Shown here piece after piece: positions 37,432 to 46,781 of a stretch of 64,000 nt of DNA. Source of the stretch: JARFVT01 sp036677425. Its GTDB lineage: Bacteria; Pseudomonadota; Alphaproteobacteria; UBA8366; Aestuariispiraceae. Under the pieces are notes generated by a model. That model worked only from the letters and a program-made list of their open reading frames with translations, searched no databases and was not told the origin of the DNA. The stretch is taken from positions 1,922,001 to 1,986,000 of the forward strand of contig JARFVT010000013.1 in the NCBI GenBank assembly GCA_036677425.1, read 5' to 3'. A program made the position numbers and the translations under genes. Position 1 is the first letter of the stretch. The number at the start of each line of letters is the position of its first letter.

Positions 37432-38694
37432 TCAGGAATTTAAAATTGTTTCATCGGCTTTAATAATCATTGCTTGCAATAAAACCTGTCCGCCTGCCTC
37501 TACCCATTCTGGTTTGGCATCTTCTATTTCATTATGGCTAATACCATCAACACATGGAATGAATATCATGCCCGTTGGTGTAACTTTTGATAAATAACAG
37601 GCATCATGACCAGCGCCAGATACCATGTCGCGGTTAGAATAACCAGATGCCTCAACACCGGCGCGAATTGCAGCAATACAGCTATCTTCAAATTTAATCG
37701 GCGCATAATACCAAAATGGGTCAAATTCTAATTCCAACCCTATATCGGACGCAATATCTTCGGCAGCCTGTTTTAATTCCGCGTCCATTTTGGCAAGTAT
37801 TGCATCATCTGGATGGCGCAAATCAACGGTCATGAAAATCTTTCCCGGAATTACATTTCTTGAATTTGGATGGCATTCGATCATACCCACCGTTGCACAG
37901 GCGTATGGTTGATTATCAAGGCCAATTTTATTAACTGCAACAACAAGTCGCGCCGCACCAAGCAAGGCATCTTTGCGAATATGCATTGGGGTTGGCCCTG
38001 CATGTGCCTCGACACCAGTTAAATTTATTTCATACCAACGCTGCCCTTGGGCATCGGTAACAACACCAATAGTTTTATTTTCATTTTCTAAAATAGGGCC
38101 TTGTTCTATATGCGCCTCAAAATACGCACCGACCTCATGACCGCCAATATTGGCTTCATCATCACCAGCATAGCCAATTCGCGCTAATTCTTCGCCCATG
38201 GTTTTGCCGTCGCTATCTGCCCGACTTAGGCCATATTCAAGGTCAAATACATTGGCAAAAACCCCCGATGATATCATGGCGGGTGCAAAGCGTGAACCTT
38301 CTTCATTCGTCCAAACAGCAACCTCAACTGGGGCTTCGGTTTCATAATTTGCATCATTAAGCGAACGTATGACTTCAAGCCCAGCCAGCACACCATAAAC
38401 GCCGTCAAACCTGCCGCCAGTTGGCTGGCTGTCCAAATGACTGCCGGTTAATATGGGGGCTAAATCATTATTACGCCCCGCGCGTTTGGCAAAAATATTG
38501 CCCATTTTATCAATACGAATACTGCAACCCGCCTGTTTACACCAATCAATGAAAAGATCACGACTTTCCTTATCAAGATCGGTCAGTGCCAAACGACAAA
38601 CTCCACCTTTTTTAGTTGCACCAATTTTGGCCATTTCCATTAGGCTTTGCCATAAACGATCACCATTAATTTTTAAATTTTTTGCAATGCTCAT
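37432..38694 (-). CDS. hyuC: zinc amidohydrolase, beta-ureidopropionase/N-carbamoyl-amino-acid type
   Basis: This 420-residue M20-family hydrolase has the metal ligands in GSHLDSQPTGGRFDGVYG (near residue 82) and WTNEEGSRF (near 128), plus GQRWYEINLTGVEAHAGPTP. In the reductive pyrimidine pathway it would cleave N-carbamoyl-beta-alanine to beta-alanine, CO2 and ammonia. It is last in the preT-preA-hyuC operon (9 bases after preA), which favours that substrate over allantoate. Confidence 0.9.
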   Translation of the reverse strand: MSIAKNLKINGDRLWQSLMEMAKIGATKKGGVCRLALTDLDKESRDLFIDWCKQAGCSIRIDKMGNIFAKRAGRNNDLAPILTGSHLDSQPTGGRFDGVYGVLAGLEVIRSLNDANYETEAPVEVAVWTNEEGSRFAPAMISSGVFANVFDLEYGLSRADSDGKTMGEELARIGYAGDDEANIGGHEVGAYFEAHIEQGPILENENKTIGVVTDAQGQRWYEINLTGVEAHAGPTPMHIRKDALLGAARLVVAVNKIGLDNQPYACATVGMIECHPNSRNVIPGKIFMTVDLRHPDDAILAKMDAELKQAAEDIASDIGLELEFDPFWYYAPIKFEDSCIAAIRAGVEASGYSNRDMVSGAGHDACYLSKVTPTGMIFIPCVDGISHNEIEDAKPEWVEAGGQVLLQAMIIKADETILNS

Positions 38695-38703
38695 ATTATT
38701 TTC

Positions 38704-39981
38704 CTATTCTGCTGTGATACGTAATGGGTTATTTGGATGATCCCCCCATGTTAAATAAGGCAGGTTATTCTCAACTTTATTCATGGTGATTGCATCGCTA
38801 ACTGGGCATACATACAGGCATAAATTACAACCAACACATTCTGCATCAATAACTGTAAATTCATTACCACCGCCATTTTTTGCATATTTGCTAATTGCTT
38901 GATGCGATGTATCTTCGCATGCAATATAGCATCTGCCGCATTCGATGCAATTTTCCTTGTTTATTTTTGCCTTAATATCAAAATTCATATTAAGGTCATT
39001 CCAATCAACCGTATTTATAATTGCCATCGATTTAAAATCATCAATGGTTTTATAGCCCTTTTCATCCATGAAGTTAGATAAGCCTTCGATCATATCATCG
39101 ATAATGCGGAAACCAAAAATCATCGCCGCAGTACAAACCTGCACACAGCTTGCCCCCAATGCAATAAATTCCGCGGCATCACGCCATGTGTTAATGCCAC
39201 CGATTGCCGATATTTCTAAATTTTTCGTTGCATTATTTCTGGCAATCTCGCTGATCATGCTAAGGGCGATAGGCTTCACGGCTGCACCGCAATATCCACC
39301 ATGCGATCCTTTGCCATCGACGATTGGTGTTGGTGCCATCGCATCTAAATCTACGCTAATGATTGAATTAATCGTATTGATAAGTGATACAGCATTTGCG
39401 CCGCCTGCTTGTGCCGCTTCTGCTGGTATTAAAATATCAGTTATATTTGGTGTTAATTTGGTAAAAACAGGTATATTAACAACCTCTCGAACCCATCTTG
39501 TAACCTTTTCAACCAATTCTGGGACTTGCCCAATGGCTGACCCCATACCGCGTTCACACATGCCATGCGGGCAACCAAGGTTAAGTTCTAATCCATGCAC
39601 GCCAGAAGCGGCGATTTTAACCGCCAATTCCTTCCATGCGCCTTCTTCCACTGGTGCCATCATAGAACCAATTATCACCCGATTGGGCCATTCTTTGCGT
39701 ATTTCGCGAATTTCTTGCAAATTAACTTCCAGCGGACGATCGCTGATCAATTCAATATTGTTAATTCCGATAATACCACGGTTGGCATCAAGATGGGCAC
39801 TATATCGACTTGACATATTAACAACTGGCGGGTCAATTCCAAGTGTTTTCCATACAACCCCACCCCATCCTGCCTCAAAAGCGCGAGCAACATTATATTT
39901 TTTATCGGTTGGCGGGGCAGAGGCCAACCAAAACGGATTTATGCTATCAATACCTGCAATTCTACATTTTAAATCGACCAT
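38704..39981 (-). CDS. preA: NAD-dependent dihydropyrimidine dehydrogenase subunit PreA
   Basis: This 425-residue subunit reduces uracil and thymine. The FMN barrel has the catalytic-loop Cys in NLGCPHGMCERGMGSAIGQ. Two [4Fe-4S] clusters at the C-terminus are CIECGRCYIAC and CVGCNLCLYVCPV. The length is normal. It follows preT by 15 bases, as in E. coli, and ends in TAG, showing that amber codons serve as stops here. Confidence 0.96.
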   Translation of the reverse strand: MVDLKCRIAGIDSINPFWLASAPPTDKKYNVARAFEAGWGGVVWKTLGIDPPVVNMSSRYSAHLDANRGIIGINNIELISDRPLEVNLQEIREIRKEWPNRVIIGSMMAPVEEGAWKELAVKIAASGVHGLELNLGCPHGMCERGMGSAIGQVPELVEKVTRWVREVVNIPVFTKLTPNITDILIPAEAAQAGGANAVSLINTINSIISVDLDAMAPTPIVDGKGSHGGYCGAAVKPIALSMISEIARNNATKNLEISAIGGINTWRDAAEFIALGASCVQVCTAAMIFGFRIIDDMIEGLSNFMDEKGYKTIDDFKSMAIINTVDWNDLNMNFDIKAKINKENCIECGRCYIACEDTSHQAISKYAKNGGGNEFTVIDAECVGCNLCLYVCPVSDAITMNKVENNLPYLTWGDHPNNPLRITAE

Positions 39982-39996
39982 TTTATTGCCTCCATA

Positions 39997-41346
39997 TTAT
40001 TTCTTAGATTTTAAAAAATCATTGATCGCAATTGCCGCTTTATTACCATCAGCAACTGCTTGGACAGTTAAATCTTCACCATTATCAATGCAATCACCAC
40101 CAGCAAACACATCTTTTATCGATGTCTGATAATTTGAATTTACCTTTATTTTATTGCCAGAAAGCTCCAACCCTTCAAATAAATCTAGTTCCAATGTTTG
40201 ACCAATTGCTTTTAAAATATGATCTGTGGTTAGGTTAAAAAATTTGCCAGTTGCAATTAACTTGCCATCAATTAAAATAGTTTTTTCAAATGTCATGGCT
40301 TTAATTTTATCATCCTCATTACGAATGATTGCGGTTGGTTTGGCCCATTGAACTATATTTATACCATTGGTTTTTGCCAAATCTTGCTCCCATATTGTCG
40401 CCCCCATTTGTTCCGCCCCACGACGATAAACAAGCGTTACATTATTTGCGCCAAGGCGTTTGGCCTGAACCGCCGCATCGATTGCCGTATTACCGCCGCC
40501 AATGACAATGATATCATCACCAACATCAAGATTTTGCTTATCATTTGTTTGGCGAATATTTTTGATAAAGCTAATCGCATCTTCAATGCCAATTTTATTT
40601 TCACCATCCAAATGCAGCGCATTAATATTACCAAGACCGGCGGCAATGAATATTGCATCAAATTTATTTTGTAATTGGGAAATGGTAATATCTTTACCAA
40701 ACTCCTTGCCATGTTCAATTTTTATGCCGCCAATTTGCAGCAGAAAATCAATTTCTTTTTGTGCATAATCATTGACCATTTTATAAGCCGCAAGCCCATA
40801 TTCATTTAACCCACCTGATTTTTTTTCGGCTTCGAAAATTACAATATCATGGCCTAATTCCGCAGTTTTATATGCACAGGATAATCCCGCTGGCCCTGCG
40901 CCTATTACGGCGATTATCTTGCCCGTTGGTTTTGCCCTTATGAATGGATGTTCATTGCAATTCATCATGAATTTATCAATTGAATAGCGTTGTAATTGGC
41001 CTATTTCTACGGCTTTTTCACCAGATTTTATGCGAACGCAAGCAGCTTCACATAAAATTTCTGTGGGGCAAACTCTGGCGCAACTGCCGCCCATGATATT
41101 TGATGATAATATGGTTTTTGCCGAACCATTTATATTTTCGGTGCGTATCTGATGGATAAATTTTGGAATATCAATTGCTGTTGGGCATGCCTGAACGCAT
41201 GGCGCATCATAACAAAATAAACAACGCGAGCTTTCAGATATGACTTTTTGCGCGTTAAATGCTGGATGAATATCAGTAAAATTACCATTAATTTGTTTGA
41301 TATTTATTGGATAACCATCATTAGATTGACTTATTTTTTCACCCAT
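39997..41346 (-). CDS. preT: NAD-dependent dihydropyrimidine dehydrogenase subunit PreT
   Basis: This 449-residue subunit passes electrons from NADH to PreA. An N-terminal Fe-S region (CLFCYDAPCVQACP and GGSCARVCPTEILCEAAC) precedes the FAD site GAGPAGLSCAYKTAELG (near residue 145) and the nucleotide site VIGGGNTAIDAAVQAKRLG (near 285). It leads the preT-preA-hyuC operon. A RutR-like box lies about 90 bases upstream. Confidence 0.95.
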   Translation of the reverse strand: MGEKISQSNDGYPINIKQINGNFTDIHPAFNAQKVISESSRCLFCYDAPCVQACPTAIDIPKFIHQIRTENINGSAKTILSSNIMGGSCARVCPTEILCEAACVRIKSGEKAVEIGQLQRYSIDKFMMNCNEHPFIRAKPTGKIIAVIGAGPAGLSCAYKTAELGHDIVIFEAEKKSGGLNEYGLAAYKMVNDYAQKEIDFLLQIGGIKIEHGKEFGKDITISQLQNKFDAIFIAAGLGNINALHLDGENKIGIEDAISFIKNIRQTNDKQNLDVGDDIIVIGGGNTAIDAAVQAKRLGANNVTLVYRRGAEQMGATIWEQDLAKTNGINIVQWAKPTAIIRNEDDKIKAMTFEKTILIDGKLIATGKFFNLTTDHILKAIGQTLELDLFEGLELSGNKIKVNSNYQTSIKDVFAGGDCIDNGEDLTVQAVADGNKAAIAINDFLKSKK

Positions 41347-41434
41347 TGAATTATCCTTTATAAGTTATGGACATCGATAAGGATGCTTTAATATTAACTT
41401 AAGTAAAGCAATCTGTTTATTACAATGATCATTC

Positions 41435-41450
41435 CTGACTAAATAGTCAA
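41435..41450. promoter_or_regulatory. RutR-like operator upstream of preT
   Basis: CTGACTAaaTAGTCAA has the same spacing and symmetry as the RutR consensus. It differs from TTGACCAnnTGGTCAA at three positions and is itself a near-perfect palindrome. Its place before preT, together with the box at 36648, suggests one regulator for both pyrimidine operons. The remaining sequence from 41451 to 41740 shows nothing else I can name. Confidence 0.6.
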
Positions 41451-41747
41451 AAACTAAATAAAAATATATAATGAAAACTCACATGTTATCGAAACAAATA
41501 TACGAGTTTATTTATTATAAACAATTACCGATGGTTCATATGTAAAATCAAATATTACATTGCGGTGGTACATATTTTGATTTGGATTCCTTAGGTTAAG
41601 AAAATATTATTTGTTGATAATAAAATATTTTTGGTTTATGATTTAAACTAAAGATAGAATAAATTAGTTTATTTTCACCGATTTTGGGAATATCCGCGAT
41701 AGAAATCGTTGACCTAAAATACGTTACAGAAGTAAGGGGAATGAATA

Positions 41748-43377
41748 TGAGTAGCTATAATACTATTGGCGGCACACTTTCAGAAAATGTGCGCGAACAG
41801 TTGGCGCAATAGCGTGCAAAACATGGCAGTGATGATGCTGCCAATACAGGTCGGACTTCTCAAATAGATAGTTCTGGTAAAGCCTCCACCCAAACCCGGC
41901 AAAGCCCATCTCCAAGTCTGGCAAAGCCCACCAATTCTGGCAAAACCCAGGAGATTAGGCAAGATAGAATTTCATTATCCCCGATGGCTATCTCGTTCAT
42001 CAATAAAGATACTGCTCCCAGCTTGGAACCTATAAAGGTACAAAATCAAACCAATCTATCATCACGGATCAAAACCGTGAGCAAATACGATAAAAAAAAA
42101 TCTGCATAGGCAAATGGCGTATCTAGGCAGTCCATCTAAAAATCACTGGAACTAGCCAGACGCTATCGTGAAATTCAGGCAATGCCTGACCCTGCAAAAC
42201 GACCAGAGAACACGAACGATTTTGATAATTTGCGTAGCGCACAAAGAACAGATGCAGCCAACCGGTGGTTAAGGGACGAAAGTAACACTACATTCTTTGC
42301 TTCATCACAAAGAATGGGAAGCAGCTATCAAGATAATGAAATATTATATGGTGGTAGTATAGAACAGGAACGCTATGAATTTGGCGAAATCTTTCATAAA
42401 AAGAATATACACAATATAAAACGGCGATATATAATGGGGATTATGCACATGCGGGTACTGGGCATGATTTGCGTGATAGCGATATTCACAAAATAGATTT
42501 TAAAAATATGGATTTACGCAATGCCAATTTAAGCGGCATGGATTTACGTGATGTTGATCTAAGCGGTCTTGACCTTTCCGGGGCGAATTTATCCGGCACT
42601 AATTTGTATGGAGCAACCATAACGAATGCATTTTTGTCGAATGTTAGCTTTGTAGGCGCAAACCTTGACAATGTAGATTTCAGCAATAGTACGATATATG
42701 CAAAATTTAGTGATATGCGTTCCGAAGATATTATTCTGAATGAGCTTAAAAAAGCACAAAATAATTTGCAAAACCCAGTTATGCCATTTCACGAATTTAG
42801 TGTCGATAATTTTAATAATCGAATATTAGCATTGCAAGAAGAGCTAGTTGAATTTCAGAAGAGTATTTCTAAATATAATTTTAAGACGGCTAGTTTGTCG
42901 GGTACAAATTTTGCTGGCGCTACGGTGCGTGGTGATTTCCAAGGCGTGAATTTATCAAATATAACATGGGGTGCCAAGCAATTTACTGGTGATTTTTCCT
43001 ATGCCAACTTGGAAGGCGCAGATTTTAGCGGCACTGATGTTGATGGTGATTTCAGTTATGCTAATTTAAGCGGGGCGAACCTATCAGGTGGCATATTCAA
43101 TGATGTTAATTTCACAGGCGCAAATCTGTCTGGTGCCAATTTACCAAGGTCAACATTCTACGAGAGTAATTTTTCTGAAACGAATTTATCCAACGTTAAC
43201 TTCAATGGGTCAGATGGTCTTTATTCCAACTTTACCAATGCAAATAGTCCTGGCGCTAGATTTGATTTCACGAATATGGGCGGCAGTGATTTAACAGGTG
43301 CCGATCAAGACAGCGTTGAGTTTTCTCGAACCAATTTTAAGTTAGCTGCTCCATTGAGTTGGCGTTCATCAATGTAG
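41748..43377 (+). pseudogene. pentapeptide-repeat protein, multiply broken
   Basis: A ribosome site (AAGGGG) precedes ATG 41748, which reads MSSYNTIGGTLSENVREQLAQ and then TAG at 41810-41812. The frame goes on through a polar region to a second TAG at 42107, next to a run of nine A. A different frame then continues with another stop at 42137, and a run of five A at 42398-42402 shifts it again. From 42403 the frame is open to 43377 and holds pentapeptide repeats (A-N/D-L-x-x, such as ANLSG, VDLSG, ANLDN) in two blocks around a coiled insert. The repeat region alone could be read from a TTG at 42469, but the whole looks like a decaying gene. Such proteins form beta-helices; function unknown. 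Confidence 0.8.
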
Positions 43378-43403
43378 CAATTGAAACTTGGAAATATCTT
43401 GGT

Positions 43404-43508
43404 TTAAATTTCATCCAGACTATCTATATTTTCAAGGGTTGAAATTGGTTTACCATGCAATCTTTCAATTTCCGCCAAGATCATGTCAAGCTTAATTAAC
43501 TCATTCAT
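43404..43508 (-). CDS. 34-residue frame after the hsdR tail, probably a relic
   Basis: A small minus-strand frame starts at an ATG at 43508 that overlaps the stop of the HsdR tail and ends at 43404. It reads a plausible short acidic peptide (KLDMILAEIERLHGKPIST). It may have been a small gene, or its remnant, following hsdR. No family assigned. Confidence 0.3.
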   Translation of the reverse strand: MNELIKLDMILAEIERLHGKPISTLENIDSLDEI

Positions 43509-43655
43509 CAGCCATTGCATTGGCTTGTTCCATTACAAGCTCCACAGCTTCTATTGTTTTATCGGGCGGATAGCTGATAATGGTGCAAAGTTTTGCGTAT
43601 TAAATTGCGTAGCTTCGCCTGTACGCTATCGCGTTTTTGCCAATCGATGCAGCAT
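43501..43655 (-). pseudogene. hsdR: C-terminal remnant of a type I restriction subunit HsdR
   Basis: The minus strand reads IDWQKRDSVQAKLRNLIRK then, after a one-base shift near 43586, YPPDKTIEAVELVMEQANA and a stop. This matches the end of HsdR proteins as I recall it (IDW..R..VRA..R.L.K..L..YGYPPDK). Everything upstream of about 43655 is missing and the tctA relic begins there. Confidence 0.7.
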
Positions 43656-44553
43656 ACTGTTAATTACATTTACCATTGTCCCCATTACGGGCAAGGGTAA
43701 AGTCGTCATGGCATTATTAATGACTAGCATTGGTTTGATGTTGGCAACTGTTGGTTAATCCGCATTATTTAACGCACCGCGCTTTACCATGGGCATAACC
43801 GATCTTCAATCTGGATTTAGCTTTGTAACATTGGCAATGGCATTATTTGCCCTGCCCGAAGCATTATTTCTGGTGCTTGATCCTAACAGAGGTGCAAACA
43901 GTAATAGCAGCCAAGCCATAAAGGACCTTCGTATTACTAAAGCAGAAGCAAAGGCAATCGCCCCTGTTATTATGCGCCAATCAATTCAAGGTTTTCTTAT
44001 TGGCGTGATGCCGGGTGCAGGGGCTATGATTGCATCTTTTCTTGGTTATGCCGTTGAGCGTAATATTGCCAAGGGCGCAGAACAGGCAGAATTTGGCAAA
44101 GGATCTATCAAAGGATTGGCTGCACCAGAAGCCGCCAATAATGCTGCTTGCACTGGTTCTTTCGTGCCATTGTTAACACTGGGCATTCCTGGTTCTGGTA
44201 CTACTGCTATTTTGCTCGGTGCGCTTTTGGCATTAAATGTTAACCTTGGCCCGCGATTGATGATTGATAATCCATCTATTTTTTGGACGGTTATTATCTC
44301 CATGTATATTGGTAATTTTGTATTATTAATTCTAAATTTGCCATTGATACCATATATCGCCAAATTATTAACAATTCCTAGAAATTATCTAATACCTTTT
44401 ATTTTATTCTTCACAATGATCGGTGCCTATATCGGGCAGAATAACGCAACTGAACTGTTAATTCTTGTGGGTCTAGGTGTAGGGGCAATTGGTGGGGTAA
44501 TTGCACAATATATTAATATGCCGCTGGCATGGAGCGCCAACAGAATAGGTTAA
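43656..44553 (+). pseudogene. tctA: TctA-type tripartite tricarboxylate transporter fragment
   Basis: The frame reads TGKGKVVMALLMTSIGLMLATVG, then TAA at 43756, then SALFNAPRFTMGITDLQSGF without a frame change, matching the middle of TctA (which has GTPRFTFG there). It continues with GVMPGAGAMIASFLGYAVE and LTLGIPGSGTTAILLGAL to NRIG and stop. About the first 130 and last 60-100 residues of a normal TctA are missing, and no tctB or tctC is nearby. It is a truncated relic. Confidence 0.85.
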
Positions 44554-45136
44554 ATTTTCTACCAATGGTGAAATTATATCAAAAATATCATTAGCAGGTT
44601 TTTGATTGTTACTTTTATCTATTTTTGTATATTTCATACTTAACAGGCCATTTTATATATGAATACAGATCAATGATTAAAAATTAACATTTGTAATATA
44701 ATAACAATAATACTAGATATGCGAACCATTGACCTTAAGTTGAAATATCTACTGATTTTAATGGTTCTGATGTCAACGAAGTTTAGGAAGTAAATCAAAC
44801 CATGCGCGAATAGATTGCATTAATTTAAAATCATAACGGGTAAAATTTACCATAACAGAATTATATTCAAACAATTGATTGCAGCTGATATTAGTTTATG
44901 CGAATATGAACAGTAATCTATCGATTATTGATTATTTGGTTGCGCTTTATGAGCAAGACATTAAGCGCATAAAATTTATCAATCATTTACAATGGGCTTA
45001 TGCTGCATAGCCAGCAACAGAATTTTCAATTGAAATAAGCTAGAGTTCACCTACAAACATATGTTTGTTTCATAAAAGACAACGGCAATTAGATATTGTC
45101 GAATAGTCTTACTATAACTAGACAACGGAGGTAATT
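44554..45136. other. 583-base gap without a supportable gene
   Basis: Only very short frames occur here, such as a 34-codon plus-strand frame ending at 45010 and a short minus-strand stretch near 44790-44860. Neither is recognisable. They could be decayed pieces, in line with the relics to the left. The last 70 bases hold the promoter and a GGAGG ribosome site for the following TRAP operon. Confidence 0.6.
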
Positions 45137-46120
45137 ATGGTCAATTTTATATCAAAACTAACAAAAATACTCAGTATGCTTGCCCTGACGGGTATGTCAA
45201 TCAGCCTTGCCAATTCCCAAGAAGTCTTGCGCTTTGCCCATGTTTATGAAACATCAACCCCATATCATGCGGCTGCAATTCGTGCCGCGGATGCTTTATC
45301 CAAAGCCACCGATGGCCGTTATATAATGAAAGTTTATCCCGCATCACAATTGGGTAAAGAGGCAGCATTAAACGAAGCTCTATCCCTAGGTACAATTGAC
45401 GCAATATATACTGGCGTTGCCTTTTTAGGTCAAAGTTATGGCCCAATTAGTATTTCAGATTACCCTTTCACAATGCGTAGTTACGAGCATTGGAAAGCCT
45501 ATGTTAATTCTGATTTATTTGCTGAAATGGCTAATGCTTATAAAGGCGTATCGGGCAATACTATCGCTGCGATGACATATTATGGTTCGCGTCATGTAAC
45601 CGCCAATAAAGCAATTTTAAAACCATCTGACATGGATGGATTGAAAATCAGAACACCAAATGCACCAGCATATCAAATGTTTCCGAAGGCAACGGGCGCA
45701 AATCCAACACCAATGGCGTTTTCTGAAGTATATCTTGCCTTGCAACAAGGCGTGGTTGATGCACAGGAAAATCCATTACCAACAATTCAATTTAAAAAAT
45801 TCTATGAAGTACAATCAAATATCAACCTAACGGGTCATATTACCAATTCACTGGCAATCGTGGTTTCACCCATTACGCTTGGTAAAATGGGCGCTGATGG
45901 CGAGAAGCTTCTCGCTGTTTTATCTGAGGCTGCTTTAATCACATCAGATGAAATTGTTCAGTCTGAAAAAGATCTTGTTGCATGGTTTCGCAACAAAGGT
46001 ATTAAGGTAAATGATGTTGATCGCGCGCCATTTATCGCTGTGGTTTCACCGCATCTTACTTCACCAGATGTTCCTTGGAGCCCTGATATTTACAAGCGTC
46101 TTCAAGCCATTAAAGAATAA
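45137..46120 (+). CDS. dctP: TRAP transporter substrate-binding protein (second system)
   Basis: This 327-residue periplasmic protein has a signal peptide ending LANSQE (about residue 28). The DctP/SiaP blocks RFAHVYETSTPYHAAA, YPASQLGKEAALNEAL and DGLKIRTPNAP include the conserved ligand Arg. It is preceded by GGAGG and leads an intact dctPQM operon on the plus strand. The substrate is unknown; no catabolic gene adjoins it except a broken glpK. Confidence 0.92.
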   Translation: MVNFISKLTKILSMLALTGMSISLANSQEVLRFAHVYETSTPYHAAAIRAADALSKATDGRYIMKVYPASQLGKEAALNEALSLGTIDAIYTGVAFLGQSYGPISISDYPFTMRSYEHWKAYVNSDLFAEMANAYKGVSGNTIAAMTYYGSRHVTANKAILKPSDMDGLKIRTPNAPAYQMFPKATGANPTPMAFSEVYLALQQGVVDAQENPLPTIQFKKFYEVQSNINLTGHITNSLAIVVSPITLGKMGADGEKLLAVLSEAALITSDEIVQSEKDLVAWFRNKGIKVNDVDRAPFIAVVSPHLTSPDVPWSPDIYKRLQAIKE

Positions 46121-46209
46121 AGTAAGTTATCATTAAGGGAGCTAGATCAAAAATAAAAACAATAATGATCTAGCTTCCTATATAATATATCTTTTAACAG
46201 GGAGCAATT

Positions 46210-46779
46210 ATGGAAAACAATCAAATCAAAGCGAAAGAAATTAACTTTGATCAGCTGTCGGATGCGGACGAAGCTTATTTTAAAAATTTCAAAATTTCAT
46301 TAGCTGACTATCCTTTGATTCTGATGTTTGGTTTTTTATTTGCTATTGTTTTTCTACAATTTTTTACTCGCTATATACTTAATGATTCCATCGCTTGGAC
46401 CGAAGAGGCCGCACGCTATCTATTGATTTTGGTAACTTTTGCTGGTGCAATACGCTGTCAAATCACTGGCTCACATATCACATTAGAATTCATGGATAAA
46501 TATTATGGACGCTTTAAAATCTGGTTTATAATTTTTTCTCTGTCTCTCACACTTATTTTTATATCGCTAATCATTTGGTCGGCTTTGGTGCTGATAGAAC
46601 GGACATCGTTTCAACAAATGGTATCCTTGCCATTCCCTAAATATTATTTGCATGCCATTGTCGTGGCCTTATTATCCATTAACTGGTTGGTTTTGATTTA
46701 TTTAATTTATAACAAAATCCGCAATTTAACTAGAATATCTAATGCAGATATACTTGCCAATATAATACAGGAGCATTAA
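46210..46779 (+). CDS. dctQ: TRAP transporter small membrane subunit (second system)
   Basis: This 189-residue protein has four membrane helices and the DctQ pattern SIAWTEEAARYLLILVTFAG. It starts 89 bases after dctP, with a GGGAG ribosome site, and stops 2 bases before dctM. Confidence 0.9.
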   Translation: MENNQIKAKEINFDQLSDADEAYFKNFKISLADYPLILMFGFLFAIVFLQFFTRYILNDSIAWTEEAARYLLILVTFAGAIRCQITGSHITLEFMDKYYGRFKIWFIIFSLSLTLIFISLIIWSALVLIERTSFQQMVSLPFPKYYLHAIVVALLSINWLVLIYLIYNKIRNLTRISNADILANIIQEH

Positions 46780-46781
46780 TC

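Noticed and set aside
27424..41812. Reading TAG as a sense codon (rbsC and pentapeptide gene)
   Set aside because: preA ends at a TAG at the proper place, and other genes are broken by TAA or TGA, so simple decay explains the data better than reassignment.
43483..43758. A 91-residue plus-strand protein
   Set aside because: Its first half is antisense to the HsdR tail and its second half is the start of the TctA relic, so it is not a gene of its own.
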